DNA of 64,000 nt. Source: Winogradskyella aurantia (GTDB lineage Bacteria > Bacteroidota > Bacteroidia > Flavobacteriales > Flavobacteriaceae). The notes beneath the pieces are model-generated. The model was not told the origin of the DNA. It ran no database searches and saw nothing but the letters and a program-made list of their open reading frames with translations. Shown one piece after another: positions 38,796 to 47,615 of this stretch (within the stretch, counting starts at the first letter, position 1; each line of letters starts with the position of its first letter). A program made the position numbers and the translations under genes. Where the stretch lies: NCBI RefSeq assembly GCF_002266855.1, contig NZ_NGJN01000007.1:1-64000 (forward strand), written 5' to 3'.

Positions 38796-40472
38796 ATGAT
38801 ACTCGGCCAAACCACACGAAAAAATTTTACACAAAACCCGAAGAATGATATCCTTTCGGGACTCACCGTAGCCCTGGCACTCGTGCCAGAAGCGGTAGCT
38901 TTTGCTTTCGTGGCTGGTGTTGACCCCCTTATAGGCCTTTACGGTGCCTTTATGATGGGTATTGTGACGGCTCTTTTTGGAGGCAGGCCAGGTATGATAT
39001 CTGGCGCTACAGGTGCCATGGCCGTTGTTATGGTTCACCTCATCCAAAAAGGAAACGAGGTTGGCTTAGCCTTAGATAGCCCTATAGAAAACCTAGGCTT
39101 ACAGTGGCTCTTTATTACCCTTTTATTTGTAGGTATAATTCAAATTTCAGCTGGTGTTTTTAAGCTTGGTAAATTTGTTAGGCTCATACCCCATCCCGTA
39201 ATGATGGGTTTTGTGAATGGTTTGGCCATCGTTATTTTTTTATCACAATTGGGTTTATTTCCAAATGCCGTACCTAAGGATATTTCAATCCTTCATAACA
39301 CCTCAGCATGGTTTTCTTCCCTTTTCTCCAACAGTATATTTTGGAAAATGATGGCCTTTATCGGGCTAACCATGGGGATTATGTATGGTCTACCTAAACT
39401 CACAAAAAAGATTCCAGCTGCTTTAATAGCTATCGTTGTAGTAGCCTGTATAACCATATTTGGAGGCATAGAGGTTAGTACCGTAGGGTCCTTTATTAAA
39501 GAAGGTGGTGGCGAAGGCTTACAGGGAGGTTTACCGACGTTTCAAGACCAGATATTTGGTCTATTTGGAACATTAAGCGGGCATTGGGACTTGCTATTAT
39601 CCACGGCATTTATTCTTGCCGCCGTTGGACTCATTGAATCCTTAATGACCCTTAATCTTGTTGACGAAATTACAGAGACCCGAGGCAATGGCAATAGGGA
39701 GTGCATTGCTCAAGGTGGTGCAAATATGCTAAATGGCTTATTTGGTGGTATGGGCGGTTGTGCCATGATTGGCCAGTCTATAATAAATGTAGATTCTGGT
39801 GGTCGCGGTCGCCTATCTGGCGCAGTGGCAGCCATAGCGCTACTCTGTTTCGTTTTGTTTGGCGCACCCTTAATTGAACAGATTCCGATTGCCGCTTTAG
39901 TGGGTGTTATGTTTATGGTTGTCATTGGGACATTCGCCTGGAGTAGTTTTAGAATCATTAGAAAAATACCTTTTTCCGACGCTATTGTTTTAATTGCAGT
40001 ATCAGCCATAACAGTATGGAAAGACCTGGCCATAGCTGTTATTGCCGGTGTTATTATATCGGCATTGGTTTTCGCTTGGAAAAATGCAACCATGATTAGA
40101 GCACGCAAACGCATACAACCTGACGGGACGAAAACTTATGAAATATGGGGACCTTTATTCTTTGGCTCCGTACAAAATTTCAATGCTAAATTCGACCCCA
40201 AGAATGATCCTGAGCATGTTGAGATAGACTTTATAGAATCAAGGGTCAGTGACCATTCTGCATTAGAGGCTATTTTCAATTTAGTAAATAAATATAAAGC
40301 TGAAGGTAAATCTATTAAGTTGAAACATTTAAGTGAAGACTGCAAAATATTACTTCGTAAAGGGAGTCCAATATTTGATAGCGTCATTATCGAAGCTATC
40401 GATGATCCACGTTATCATTTGGCGGCTGATCCGGAAAAATTCACAAAACCACTGTCAGAATACAATATATAG
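38796..40472 (+). CDS. SulP family inorganic anion transporter with STAS domain
   Basis: 558 residues. A SulP core of about 11-12 membrane helices runs from 20 to 415 (LTVALALVPEAVAFAFVAGV, GALIAIV-type segments, VGVMFMVVIGTFAWSSF). A C-terminal STAS domain follows (about 430-545). The family moves sulfate, bicarbonate or other anions; the first part, with the PEA motif and the long hydrophobic runs, fits the SulP/SLC26 group. The actual substrate is unclear. Terminators and promoters on both sides suggest a single-gene unit. Confidence 0.92.
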   Translation: MILGQTTRKNFTQNPKNDILSGLTVALALVPEAVAFAFVAGVDPLIGLYGAFMMGIVTALFGGRPGMISGATGAMAVVMVHLIQKGNEVGLALDSPIENLGLQWLFITLLFVGIIQISAGVFKLGKFVRLIPHPVMMGFVNGLAIVIFLSQLGLFPNAVPKDISILHNTSAWFSSLFSNSIFWKMMAFIGLTMGIMYGLPKLTKKIPAALIAIVVVACITIFGGIEVSTVGSFIKEGGGEGLQGGLPTFQDQIFGLFGTLSGHWDLLLSTAFILAAVGLIESLMTLNLVDEITETRGNGNRECIAQGGANMLNGLFGGMGGCAMIGQSIINVDSGGRGRLSGAVAAIALLCFVLFGAPLIEQIPIAALVGVMFMVVIGTFAWSSFRIIRKIPFSDAIVLIAVSAITVWKDLAIAVIAGVIISALVFAWKNATMIRARKRIQPDGTKTYEIWGPLFFGSVQNFNAKFDPKNDPEHVEIDFIESRVSDHSALEAIFNLVNKYKAEGKSIKLKHLSEDCKILLRKGSPIFDSVIIEAIDDPRYHLAADPEKFTKPLSEYNI

Positions 40473-40558
40473 TGTTCTTAATTTTTGGCTTATAGCTTAA
40501 GGGTTAGATACTTAGTGAAGTAATTGAAATCTTTTTCAAAATAGAGTGATTAAATTAA

Positions 40559-40587
40559 TTGAAAACCAATTAATTAGACTACTTTTG
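40559..40587 (+). promoter_or_regulatory. Promoter of the cold-shock protein gene
   Basis: TTG (40559-40561), an 18-base spacer and TACTTTTG (40580-40587) match the Bacteroidota consensus closely, with a leader of about 20 bases to the ATG at 40613. The leader is too short for a typical cspA thermosensor. Confidence 0.5.
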
Positions 40588-40612
40588 CCACTTAATTTAA
40601 TACAATATTATT

Positions 40613-40804
40613 ATGAGTACTGGTACAGTAAAATTTTTTAATGACTCTAAAGGTTTTGGATTCATAACTGAAGAAGGAAACAACAAAGAGCATTTTGTAC
40701 ACATTTCTGGATTAATTGATGAGATTAGAGAAGGTGATGAAGTAGAATTTAATTTAACAGAAGGAAAAAAAGGATTAAACGCGGTAGACGTAAAAGTAAT
40801 ATAA
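40613..40804 (+). CDS. Cold-shock domain protein
   Basis: 63 residues, a complete CSD. RNP1 is KGFGFI and RNP2 is HFVHIS, after the usual MSTGTVKFFNDSKGFGF opening. It binds single-stranded RNA or DNA and acts as an RNA chaperone. Single gene with its own promoter and terminator. Confidence 0.95.
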   Translation: MSTGTVKFFNDSKGFGFITEEGNNKEHFVHISGLIDEIREGDEVEFNLTEGKKGLNAVDVKVI

Positions 40805-40830
40805 TTATAGTACTTCAATCTTTTTAAAGA

Positions 40831-40857
40831 AAGCCCATCAAAACGATGGGCTTTTTT
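40831..40857 (+). terminator. Terminator of the cold-shock gene
   Basis: AAGCCCATC (40831-40839) pairs with GATGGGCTT (40845-40853), followed by Ts. It also lies near the end of the convergent E1 gene. Confidence 0.8.
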
Positions 40858-40889
40858 ATTGGTTTACATTAGGCATTAACAACACCTAT

Positions 40890-42965
40890 TTAATAATCTA
40901 AAATACGTTTAATCTTTTCCATTACCTTTTCGGTTGAAGGAATCATAGTCTGTTCTAAGGTTGAATTTAATGGAATTGCTGGCATGTTCTCGCTTCCGAT
41001 AGTCATTACTGGCGCATCCAAATATTGAAAACACTCCTCCTGAATCTTACCTGCTAGGGCCCTTGCGAAACTATTATTAGATGGTTCTTCGGTAACCACC
41101 AGACACTTCCCTGTTTTTTTTACTGAATTTATCACAGTGTCTTCATCTAAAGGATACAAGGTACGTAAATCAACAATTTCTATTTGGTCTCTCATATCTA
41201 ATTCACCAGACGCATTGTAAGCCCAATGTACGCCCATACCGTAAGTGACAATAGTTAAGGTTTCAACATTTTCTTGCTTCCATATTTCTTGAAGTACCCA
41301 GGCCTTACCGAACGGCAATATATAATCTTCACTAGGTTCAACCGAAGTCGCCGTCAGCGTTCCTGGCACCTTTGACCAATACAAGCCTTTGTGTTCTAAA
41401 ATAACCACAGGGTTAGGGTCATAATATGCGGCCTTCATTAAGCCTTTTAAATCGGCACCATTGCTAGGGTAAGCAATTTTAATTCCTCTAATATTGGTAA
41501 TGACACTTTCTACAGATGAGGAATGGTAAGGGCCACCACTGCCATAAGCTCCTATAGGCACTCTTAAAATCATACTTACTGGCCATTTGCCATTGGACAA
41601 ATAGCAGCTGCGACTCACTTCGGTAAATAATTGATTTAAACCGGGCCATATATAGTCTGCAAATTGCACCTCAACAATAGGTTTTAAGCCCACCGCAGAC
41701 ATTCCAACGGTACTCCCAACGATAAACGCTTCCTGAATGGGTGTATTGAAAACTCTGTCGTCCCCAAATTTCTGGGCTAATGTGGCGGCCTCCCTAAACA
41801 CACCGCCAAGGCGTCCACCAACATCCTGACCGTAAAGCAAACACTCGTTGTGTTTCTTCATTAATTCTTCAACGGCAAATAATGCACAATCTACCATAAC
41901 CACTTTGTCAGCACCTTCAGGTTCTCGCGTGCCTTGTTCTTCTGTGATAGGGGTTGGTGCAAAATCGTGAGTAAATAAATCTTCAGGTTTTGGGTCTTCT
42001 GCTTGTAGAGCCTTCTCAAAATCGGATGTGACCTTTTCCTTAGCTGACGCTTCAATGTTATTTATTTGCTTTTCTGAAAATCCGTTGTCTACCAATTGTT
42101 GCCTTAACACGGGATATGGATCTCTTGACTTCGCTTCATCCAAATCATCACGATACCATTCCATTCGAACTCCGGAGGTATGGTGATTCAGCAGAGGTAC
42201 TTTAGCGTGAACTAAGAATGGACGGCGCTCTTCACGAATTGTTTTAATGATTTTCTCTAAAGCTTGGTAACTCTCAATAAAATTTGCACCATCGATAGAA
42301 ATAGCTTCTAATCCCTTAAAACCCTTGGCATATTCATATGCATTTTGAGCTCTGGTTTCTGCCGCATTTGCTGAAATATCCCAACCGTTGTCTTGAACCA
42401 AATATAGGATTGGCATTTGCTTTAAGGCTGCCATTTGAAACGCCTCGGCAATTTCACCTTCTGTCACGGAGGCGTCACCAAGACTACAAACCGTAATAGG
42501 TTTTAAATGAGATTTTTTGGCTGCACTCAGGATGACATTTGGGTTAGTTAAACCTTGCTTCTCTATATATTGCATTCCCATAGCCGTTCCTGTCGCTGGT
42601 ATAGCTTGCATACCAGTTGCAGAGGATTGATGGGGGATTTTTGGTTTATCGTCATCTTTCAAGCTTGGATGCGAATAATAAGTCCTTCCACCTGAAAAAG
42701 GATCGTCTTTTTTTGCCAACAACTGAAGCATTAAGTCATAAGGAGCCATACCTATTGCCAAAAGCATAGCATCATCCCTATAATAGGGAAAAGCATAATC
42801 CTGTGGCAGAAGCTGTAACCCTAAAGCCACTTGTATAGCCTCATGACCACGAGATGTCGCATGGACATACTTAGATACTTGCTTAAAATTGGCTTCGTAC
42901 AATTCGGCCATAGCCTTGGCTGTGCAAAGCTTTAAAAATCCTTTTTTGAGTATGTCTTTATTCAT
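40890..42965 (-). CDS. Branched-chain 2-oxoacid dehydrogenase E1, fused alpha and beta subunits
   Basis: 691 residues joining an E1-alpha (about 1-330) and E1-beta (about 350-691). The TPP motif GDASVTEGEIAEAFQMAALK with NGW lies in the alpha half; the beta half has YGQDVGGRLGGVFREA and the transketolase-like AYGSGGPYHSSSVES segment. It decarboxylates branched-chain 2-oxoacids. E2 and BCAT genes lie just upstream on the same strand, which supports the branched-chain assignment over pyruvate. A degenerate palindromic repeat is in its leader (43017-43043). Confidence 0.92.
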   Translation of the reverse strand: MNKDILKKGFLKLCTAKAMAELYEANFKQVSKYVHATSRGHEAIQVALGLQLLPQDYAFPYYRDDAMLLAIGMAPYDLMLQLLAKKDDPFSGGRTYYSHPSLKDDDKPKIPHQSSATGMQAIPATGTAMGMQYIEKQGLTNPNVILSAAKKSHLKPITVCSLGDASVTEGEIAEAFQMAALKQMPILYLVQDNGWDISANAAETRAQNAYEYAKGFKGLEAISIDGANFIESYQALEKIIKTIREERRPFLVHAKVPLLNHHTSGVRMEWYRDDLDEAKSRDPYPVLRQQLVDNGFSEKQINNIEASAKEKVTSDFEKALQAEDPKPEDLFTHDFAPTPITEEQGTREPEGADKVVMVDCALFAVEELMKKHNECLLYGQDVGGRLGGVFREAATLAQKFGDDRVFNTPIQEAFIVGSTVGMSAVGLKPIVEVQFADYIWPGLNQLFTEVSRSCYLSNGKWPVSMILRVPIGAYGSGGPYHSSSVESVITNIRGIKIAYPSNGADLKGLMKAAYYDPNPVVILEHKGLYWSKVPGTLTATSVEPSEDYILPFGKAWVLQEIWKQENVETLTIVTYGMGVHWAYNASGELDMRDQIEIVDLRTLYPLDEDTVINSVKKTGKCLVVTEEPSNNSFARALAGKIQEECFQYLDAPVMTIGSENMPAIPLNSTLEQTMIPSTEKVMEKIKRILDY

Positions 42966-43016
42966 ATCTGTTATTACTGTAAAGACGGGAATCTATTTTA
43001 AATATACTTTTTTTAA

Positions 43017-43043
43017 AACCCCTAACGTCCCCTTGCGAGGTTT
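43017..43043 (+). repeat. Degenerate copy of the CCCCTAAAGTCCCCT palindromic repeat
   Basis: AACCCCTAACGTCCCC followed by TTGCGAGGTTT is a decayed member of the family, with the outer half well kept and the second arm worn. It lies in the gap between BCAT and the E1 gene. Confidence 0.6.
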
Positions 43044-43166
43044 GAATAGTGTTTGTGTTAGAGATTTCCAATAATTCCAAATCATTATTTAAAAATCATG
43101 ATTATTGCTCAGTTGAACGGTCTGTTTGAACTACTACAAAGCCGTATTAGAAAAGCACAGATGATA

Positions 43167-44234
43167 CTACACCAATTCCCTTTCAACCTTAGTCATCCAG
43201 CCAAATTTATCTTTAAGCTTACCTATTTTAATGGCGTTTAAGGTGTCATTTACTTTTACGGCCACAGGACTTTCATCCGAGACGTGAATCGTTTCATTTT
43301 CAAGCCCAATTTCCTTGATGTAGGCAATACCCACGGCTGTACCCGTTCCAAAAGCCTCTTCTAGAGACCCATTATGCGAGGCTTCTCTTATCTCGTCGAT
43401 AGTGATTTTACGCTCCGTAACCTCGTATCCCATATCACGTAACAATTCGATTACGCTTGCTCTTGTTATACCGTGCAGCACTGAACCGTCTAGTTCTGGC
43501 GTTATAAATGCACCATTGACCTTGAAAAAGATATTCATAGTCCCTACTTCCTGAATGTATTTATGTTCAGCAGCGTCCAACCATAACACTTGGTCATAAC
43601 CTTTAGCTTTCGCCAATTCGGTAGGACGAATGGCCGCAGCATAATTCCCCGCTGCTTTTGCCTCACCGGTTCCACCTTCTGCAGCACGGATAAACCGCTT
43701 CTCGGCCCAAAGTTTTATATGCTTACTGAAAAACGGACCGGCTGGTGAAGCCATAATGATGAACTTATATTTTGTTGCAGCACGCATTCCTATAAAAGCT
43801 TCGTCGGCATACATAAAAGGACGAAGATATAAGGCGCTGCCTTGTTGTGGCGGAATCCAATTGCGCTCTATGGCTACTAATTCTTTTAACCCTTCAATAA
43901 ATAACTCTTCTGGCACTTTTGGCATACCCATGCGTTCAGCACTTTTATTGAAACGTGAGGCATTTTTTTCTGGTCTAAATAATAGTGGTGTACCTTCTGG
44001 ATTCTTGTAGGCTTTCATACCTTCAAAAATAGCCTGTCCATAATGCAGTGCCATCGCTGCAGGGTGGGTTGGTATAAGCCTTAAGGGCTCTATCCTAGGA
44101 TTTAACCATGCACCATTCTCGTAATCGCAAATAAACATATGGTCTGTAAAAGTGGTACCTAAAGGAATGTTATCAAAGTCTAGAGCGTCTATTTTAGACT
44201 TCTCAGTTTTAGTAATTGAAATAGTATAACTCAT
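43167..44234 (-). CDS. ilvE: Branched-chain amino acid aminotransferase
   Basis: 355 residues of PLP fold type IV, the length of the long BCAT form. Clear motifs are GQAIFEGMKAYKNPEG, the PLP lysine region AKAAGNYAAAIRPTELAKAKG, DQVLWLDAAEHKYIQEVGTMN and EEAFGTGTAVGIAYI. It transfers the amino group of Leu, Ile and Val; the neighbouring dehydrogenase would oxidise the products. Same strand as E1 and E2. Confidence 0.93.
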   Translation of the reverse strand: MSYTISITKTEKSKIDALDFDNIPLGTTFTDHMFICDYENGAWLNPRIEPLRLIPTHPAAMALHYGQAIFEGMKAYKNPEGTPLLFRPEKNASRFNKSAERMGMPKVPEELFIEGLKELVAIERNWIPPQQGSALYLRPFMYADEAFIGMRAATKYKFIIMASPAGPFFSKHIKLWAEKRFIRAAEGGTGEAKAAGNYAAAIRPTELAKAKGYDQVLWLDAAEHKYIQEVGTMNIFFKVNGAFITPELDGSVLHGITRASVIELLRDMGYEVTERKITIDEIREASHNGSLEEAFGTGTAVGIAYIKEIGLENETIHVSDESPVAVKVNDTLNAIKIGKLKDKFGWMTKVERELV

Positions 44235-44251
44235 AATATGAAGTTTATGAG

Positions 44252-44272
44252 ATCCTGAAACAAGTTCAGGAT
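44252..44272 (+). repeat. ATCCTGAA/TTCAGGAT hairpin
   Basis: ATCCTGAA, a CAAG-type loop, then TTCAGGAT make a perfect short hairpin in the 45-base gap between the BCAT and E2 genes. Related copies lie at 53194-53216 and 55875-55895, so it is a dispersed repeat and not just a terminator. Confidence 0.75.
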
Positions 44273-44279
44273 GCCAAGT

Positions 44280-45590
44280 TTATATTTTTCTATTCACGTC
44301 AAATTGCTCAAAATAGTCTGCCACTCGTCGCACAAAACTTCCGCCCAAAAAGCCATCAACCACACGATGGTCAAAGGATAGAGACAAGTACATCATACTT
44401 CTAATGGCAATCTCATCACCATTTTCAGTCTCAATAACTTCTGGTCGTTTTTTAATAATGCCCAGCGCCAATATAGCCACTTCGGGCTGATTGATTATGG
44501 GAGTTCCCATAACGCTTCCAAAAGTTCCAACATTAGAGATGGTGAATGTGCTCCCACTAATATCATCTGCCTTCAGATTATTTTCTCTAGCCCTAATTGC
44601 CAATTCATTAACCGTTTTTGCTAAATCCAACAGGTCCTTATTATCTGCATTATGAACCACTGGCACAATTAAATTTCCACTCGGTAAGGCAGTAGCCATG
44701 CCAATATTAATATCCTCCTTGACAATAATGTTTTTACCATCCACAGACGCATTAATATTTGGAAAATCCTTGATAGCTTTAGCAACAGCTTCGATAAATA
44801 AGGGCGTAAAGGTTAGTTTTTCACCATATTTTTCCTGAAATGCTTTTTTATTCGCATTGCGCCAGTTCACCATGTGGGTTAAATCAGCTTCAACATAAGC
44901 TGTAACATGTGGTGAGGTATGCTTGGAGTACACCATATGGTCCGCAATCATTTGACGCATGCGATCCATTTCGATAATCTTCCCTTTGCCTTTATCAAAA
45001 CTTAATTGCGGAATTCGATAGGCGGTCGAATCTTGCGGTGCGACCGATTGTGCAAATTTGTATGGCCTGCCGTCTTCTATATAGTTAAATACATCACTCT
45101 TTCTTAATCGCCCCTCATTTCCTGTTGCGGGAATGCGTGCTAACTCCTCATAACTTATATGGTGTTCTTTTGCTATGGAAAGGATAAGTGGCGAGAAAAA
45201 GGTATTAGACTTTGATACACTAAAGGTCTGTGTCTTCTGATTGGCAACTGGCTGGGCAGGGTGCTTTGGCTGCGCCCTTTTTTTGGTCTTCTTTTCAGGT
45301 TTTTGTTGGTTTTGCTGCGATGGCTTTGACCCTTTAGCAGTGGATTTACCATCGCTTTCTATAAGGGCAATAGTATCACCAATTTTTATAACGTCATTTG
45401 GCTCAAATAAAATATCCCTTATTGTTCCAGAGACGTTAGAAGGCACTTCAGAGTCCACCTTATCTGTGGCAACCTCTAGAAGCATTTCGTCTTCCTCAAT
45501 GCTGTCACCAACATTTTTAAACCATGTTATTATAGCTGCTTCAGTAATACTCTCGCCCAATTTGGGCATTTTAAACTCGATTATGGCCAA
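44280..45590 (-). CDS. Dihydrolipoamide acyltransferase (E2) of the branched-chain 2-oxoacid dehydrogenase
   Basis: 436 residues. A lipoyl domain (1-80, attachment Lys44 in EVATDKVDSEVPS), a Pro/Ala/Lys-rich linker, a peripheral-subunit-binding domain (about 133-170) and a catalytic domain with His408 and Asp412 (SFDHRVVDGF). The start is TTG at 45590: the reading gives MAIIEFKMPKLGE, the usual beta-strand of a lipoyl domain, whereas the first ATG is seven residues later and would cut it. First gene of the minus-strand BCAA operon, divergent from an Lrp-type regulator. Confidence 0.93.
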   Translation of the reverse strand: MAIIEFKMPKLGESITEAAIITWFKNVGDSIEEDEMLLEVATDKVDSEVPSNVSGTIRDILFEPNDVIKIGDTIALIESDGKSTAKGSKPSQQNQQKPEKKTKKRAQPKHPAQPVANQKTQTFSVSKSNTFFSPLILSIAKEHHISYEELARIPATGNEGRLRKSDVFNYIEDGRPYKFAQSVAPQDSTAYRIPQLSFDKGKGKIIEMDRMRQMIADHMVYSKHTSPHVTAYVEADLTHMVNWRNANKKAFQEKYGEKLTFTPLFIEAVAKAIKDFPNINASVDGKNIIVKEDINIGMATALPSGNLIVPVVHNADNKDLLDLAKTVNELAIRARENNLKADDISGSTFTISNVGTFGSVMGTPIINQPEVAILALGIIKKRPEVIETENGDEIAIRSMMYLSLSFDHRVVDGFLGGSFVRRVADYFEQFDVNRKI

Positions 45591-45758
45591 TGTAAATGTA
45601 AGTTTAATTTAAGGATTAAAGGTAACGAATATCTAATTTTGGTTTTGTTAAAATCTTATAAAAGATATATAAACAAAAAATTTTACTTTAAAATTTACTT
45701 TTTTTAATTTTTTATTCTTTTTATGTTTGAATATCAATCATCAAAAAAATATTTTTCT

Positions 45759-46232
45759 ATGGCTCTTATTCTTGATAAAATTGATACCCAGATTTTAGCT
45801 ATCCTACAAAAGGATAGCAGTCGGACCACAAAAAGTATTGCTAATGAACTGGGCATGACTACCTCACCTATTTTTGAACGCATCAAAAAACTCGAAAAGG
45901 AAGGTTATATAAAAAAGTATGTCGCACTACTCAATCATAAAAAAATAGGCTTAAAGCAAGTTGTTTTTATGGGCATTACACTTCAGGGACATACGAGAAG
46001 TTACCTTGAAAAATTTGTAAGTCAAATCAATAGTTTTCCTGAAGTCATTGAGTGTCACAGAGTAAGTGGCAACTTCGACTATCTTTTAAAATTAGTGGTT
46101 GAGGATATTGAAGCTTATGAACACTTCATTATAACGAAGTTAACGCTACTCCCCTATTTAGGCAATGTACAAAGTTTAATTACACTCTCAACAGGTAAAG
46201 AAACCAATGAGATTGATTTGAGTAGGGTTTAG
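45759..46232 (+). CDS. Lrp/AsnC family transcriptional regulator
   Basis: 157 residues from the ATG at 45759; the frame is open back to 45723 but the Lrp fold starts at LILDKIDTQILAILQKDSSR. The helix-turn-helix spans about 20-50 (SIANELGMTTSPIFERIKKL) and the RAM effector-binding domain the rest (HRVSGNFDYLLKLVVEDIEAY). It lies back to back with the branched-chain dehydrogenase operon and probably senses an amino acid to control it. Confidence 0.93.
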   Translation: MALILDKIDTQILAILQKDSSRTTKSIANELGMTTSPIFERIKKLEKEGYIKKYVALLNHKKIGLKQVVFMGITLQGHTRSYLEKFVSQINSFPEVIECHRVSGNFDYLLKLVVEDIEAYEHFIITKLTLLPYLGNVQSLITLSTGKETNEIDLSRV

Positions 46233-46254
46233 TTGTTGGCTGTTGACTAGAATA

Positions 46255-46851
46255 TTATTTTTTGAACGTTTCACGAAGTGTTTTATAAATATCATCTTGA
46301 ACTTTCATATTTTCAGGCACTTCTCGAAGTGGCTCAACTTCCCTTAACGTCTCATGACATTCTTGAGGTAATCGCTGATATAATTGCGTCCCTTTAGTTT
46401 TCCATTCTATCATTTCGTCACTGACCTGCTTTACCACTTTTGCAGGATTTCCAACGACCAAACTACGCTCCGGGATTTTAGTATCGGCTTTTACAAATGT
46501 CATGGCACCTATAATGGACTCATCGCCAATTTCAGCATCATCCATAATCACTGCGTTCATTCCAATCAAACAATTTCTACCTAAATTTGCTCCGTGTATA
46601 ATGGCCCCATGACCCACATGCGCACTTTCCTTAAGGGTTATTGACTTTCCTGGAAACATATGCACCGTACAATTTTCTTGCACATTAACACCATCCTCTA
46701 AAATAATTTGTCCCCAATCGCCGCGTATAGCGGCTCCAGGACCAATGTAGCAGTCTCTTCCAATAATAACATTGCCAGTAACCGCAGCTAATGGATGCAC
46801 AAAACTTGTTTTGTGAACAACAGGTGTGTAGCCTTTGAAACTGTATACCAT
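46255..46851 (-). CDS. paaY: PaaY-type hexapeptide thioesterase/gamma-carbonic-anhydrase-like protein
   Basis: 198 residues with the left-handed beta-helix of hexapeptide repeats (GNVIIGRDCYIGPGAAIRGD, then AHVGHGAIIHGANLGRNC and GDESIIGAM). The metal-binding His residues of the gamma-carbonic-anhydrase fold are in place (VHMF, HVGHG). Length and the LREVEPLREVP tail match PaaY, which hydrolyses dead-end CoA esters in phenylacetate degradation. Last gene of the paa cluster. Confidence 0.88.
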   Translation of the reverse strand: MVYSFKGYTPVVHKTSFVHPLAAVTGNVIIGRDCYIGPGAAIRGDWGQIILEDGVNVQENCTVHMFPGKSITLKESAHVGHGAIIHGANLGRNCLIGMNAVIMDDAEIGDESIIGAMTFVKADTKIPERSLVVGNPAKVVKQVSDEMIEWKTKGTQLYQRLPQECHETLREVEPLREVPENMKVQDDIYKTLRETFKK

Positions 46852-46853
46852 TC

Positions 46854-47612
46854 TTATTTAAATCCTTTAAGTTTTTCCTTTGTAAACTCTGAAAGCACTA
46901 ATCTTCCACTTGTCTGTGCACGTTTCGATAAAAGCTCATCCCATTCCTCAGTACCTTTCCAGAATACTTTTTTCATTTCAAGCATGGCTTCCGGATTATA
47001 GGTACACAAATGTTCGGCAGTTGTCTTAACAGCTTCATCCAAATCTTCGGTAGTTTCAAAGACATTTGTAAAAAGTCCTTTATTCTTGGCCCATTCTGCA
47101 GAATAGAATGAATTGGCATCTATGGCAATTTGCGACATTGCACTTAAGCCCATTTTGCGCTCAATGGCTGGCCCAACTACAAAAGGCCCGATACCAATAT
47201 TTAACTCACTTAATTTAATAGAAGCGAATTTTGTGGCCATACAATAGTCTGTTGAAGCGGCCAAGCCCACACCCCCTCCAACTGTCTTTCCTTGGATTCG
47301 TCCAATGATAAACTTTGGACATTTACGCATGGCATTGATTACATTAGCAAATCCAGAAAAGAAGACTTTCCCAGTTGCTTCATCATTGATATTAATCAGT
47401 TCATTAAAACTAGCTCCTGCACAGAAGGTTCTATCTCCGCCACTTTTTAGAACAATGACTTTTATATCATCATTTTCTCCAGCTTCGGTAATGGTTTGAG
47501 CCAACTTTGAAAGCAATTCTCCTGGTAAGGAATTGTGCGCAGGATGAAAAAATTCAATATAACCTACTTCGTTTTCAATAGTTTGTTTTACGTATGGTTG
47601 TTTTTCTGACAT
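46854..47612 (-). CDS. paaF: Enoyl-CoA hydratase/isomerase family protein, PaaF candidate
   Basis: 252 residues of the crotonase family. The CoA-binding FCAGASFNELI motif and oxyanion segment GKTVGGGVGLAASTDYCMAT are present. Glu is kept at LSELNIGIGP (one catalytic position) while the second is uncertain. In a paa cluster that already has PaaG, the missing step is 2,3-dehydroadipyl-CoA hydration, so PaaF is the best guess; a methylglutaconyl-CoA-like role cannot be excluded. It is 2 bases from paaY and 3 from paaZ. Confidence 0.7.
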   Translation of the reverse strand: MSEKQPYVKQTIENEVGYIEFFHPAHNSLPGELLSKLAQTITEAGENDDIKVIVLKSGGDRTFCAGASFNELININDEATGKVFFSGFANVINAMRKCPKFIIGRIQGKTVGGGVGLAASTDYCMATKFASIKLSELNIGIGPFVVGPAIERKMGLSAMSQIAIDANSFYSAEWAKNKGLFTNVFETTEDLDEAVKTTAEHLCTYNPEAMLEMKKVFWKGTEEWDELLSKRAQTSGRLVLSEFTKEKLKGFK

Positions 47613-47615
47613 AAC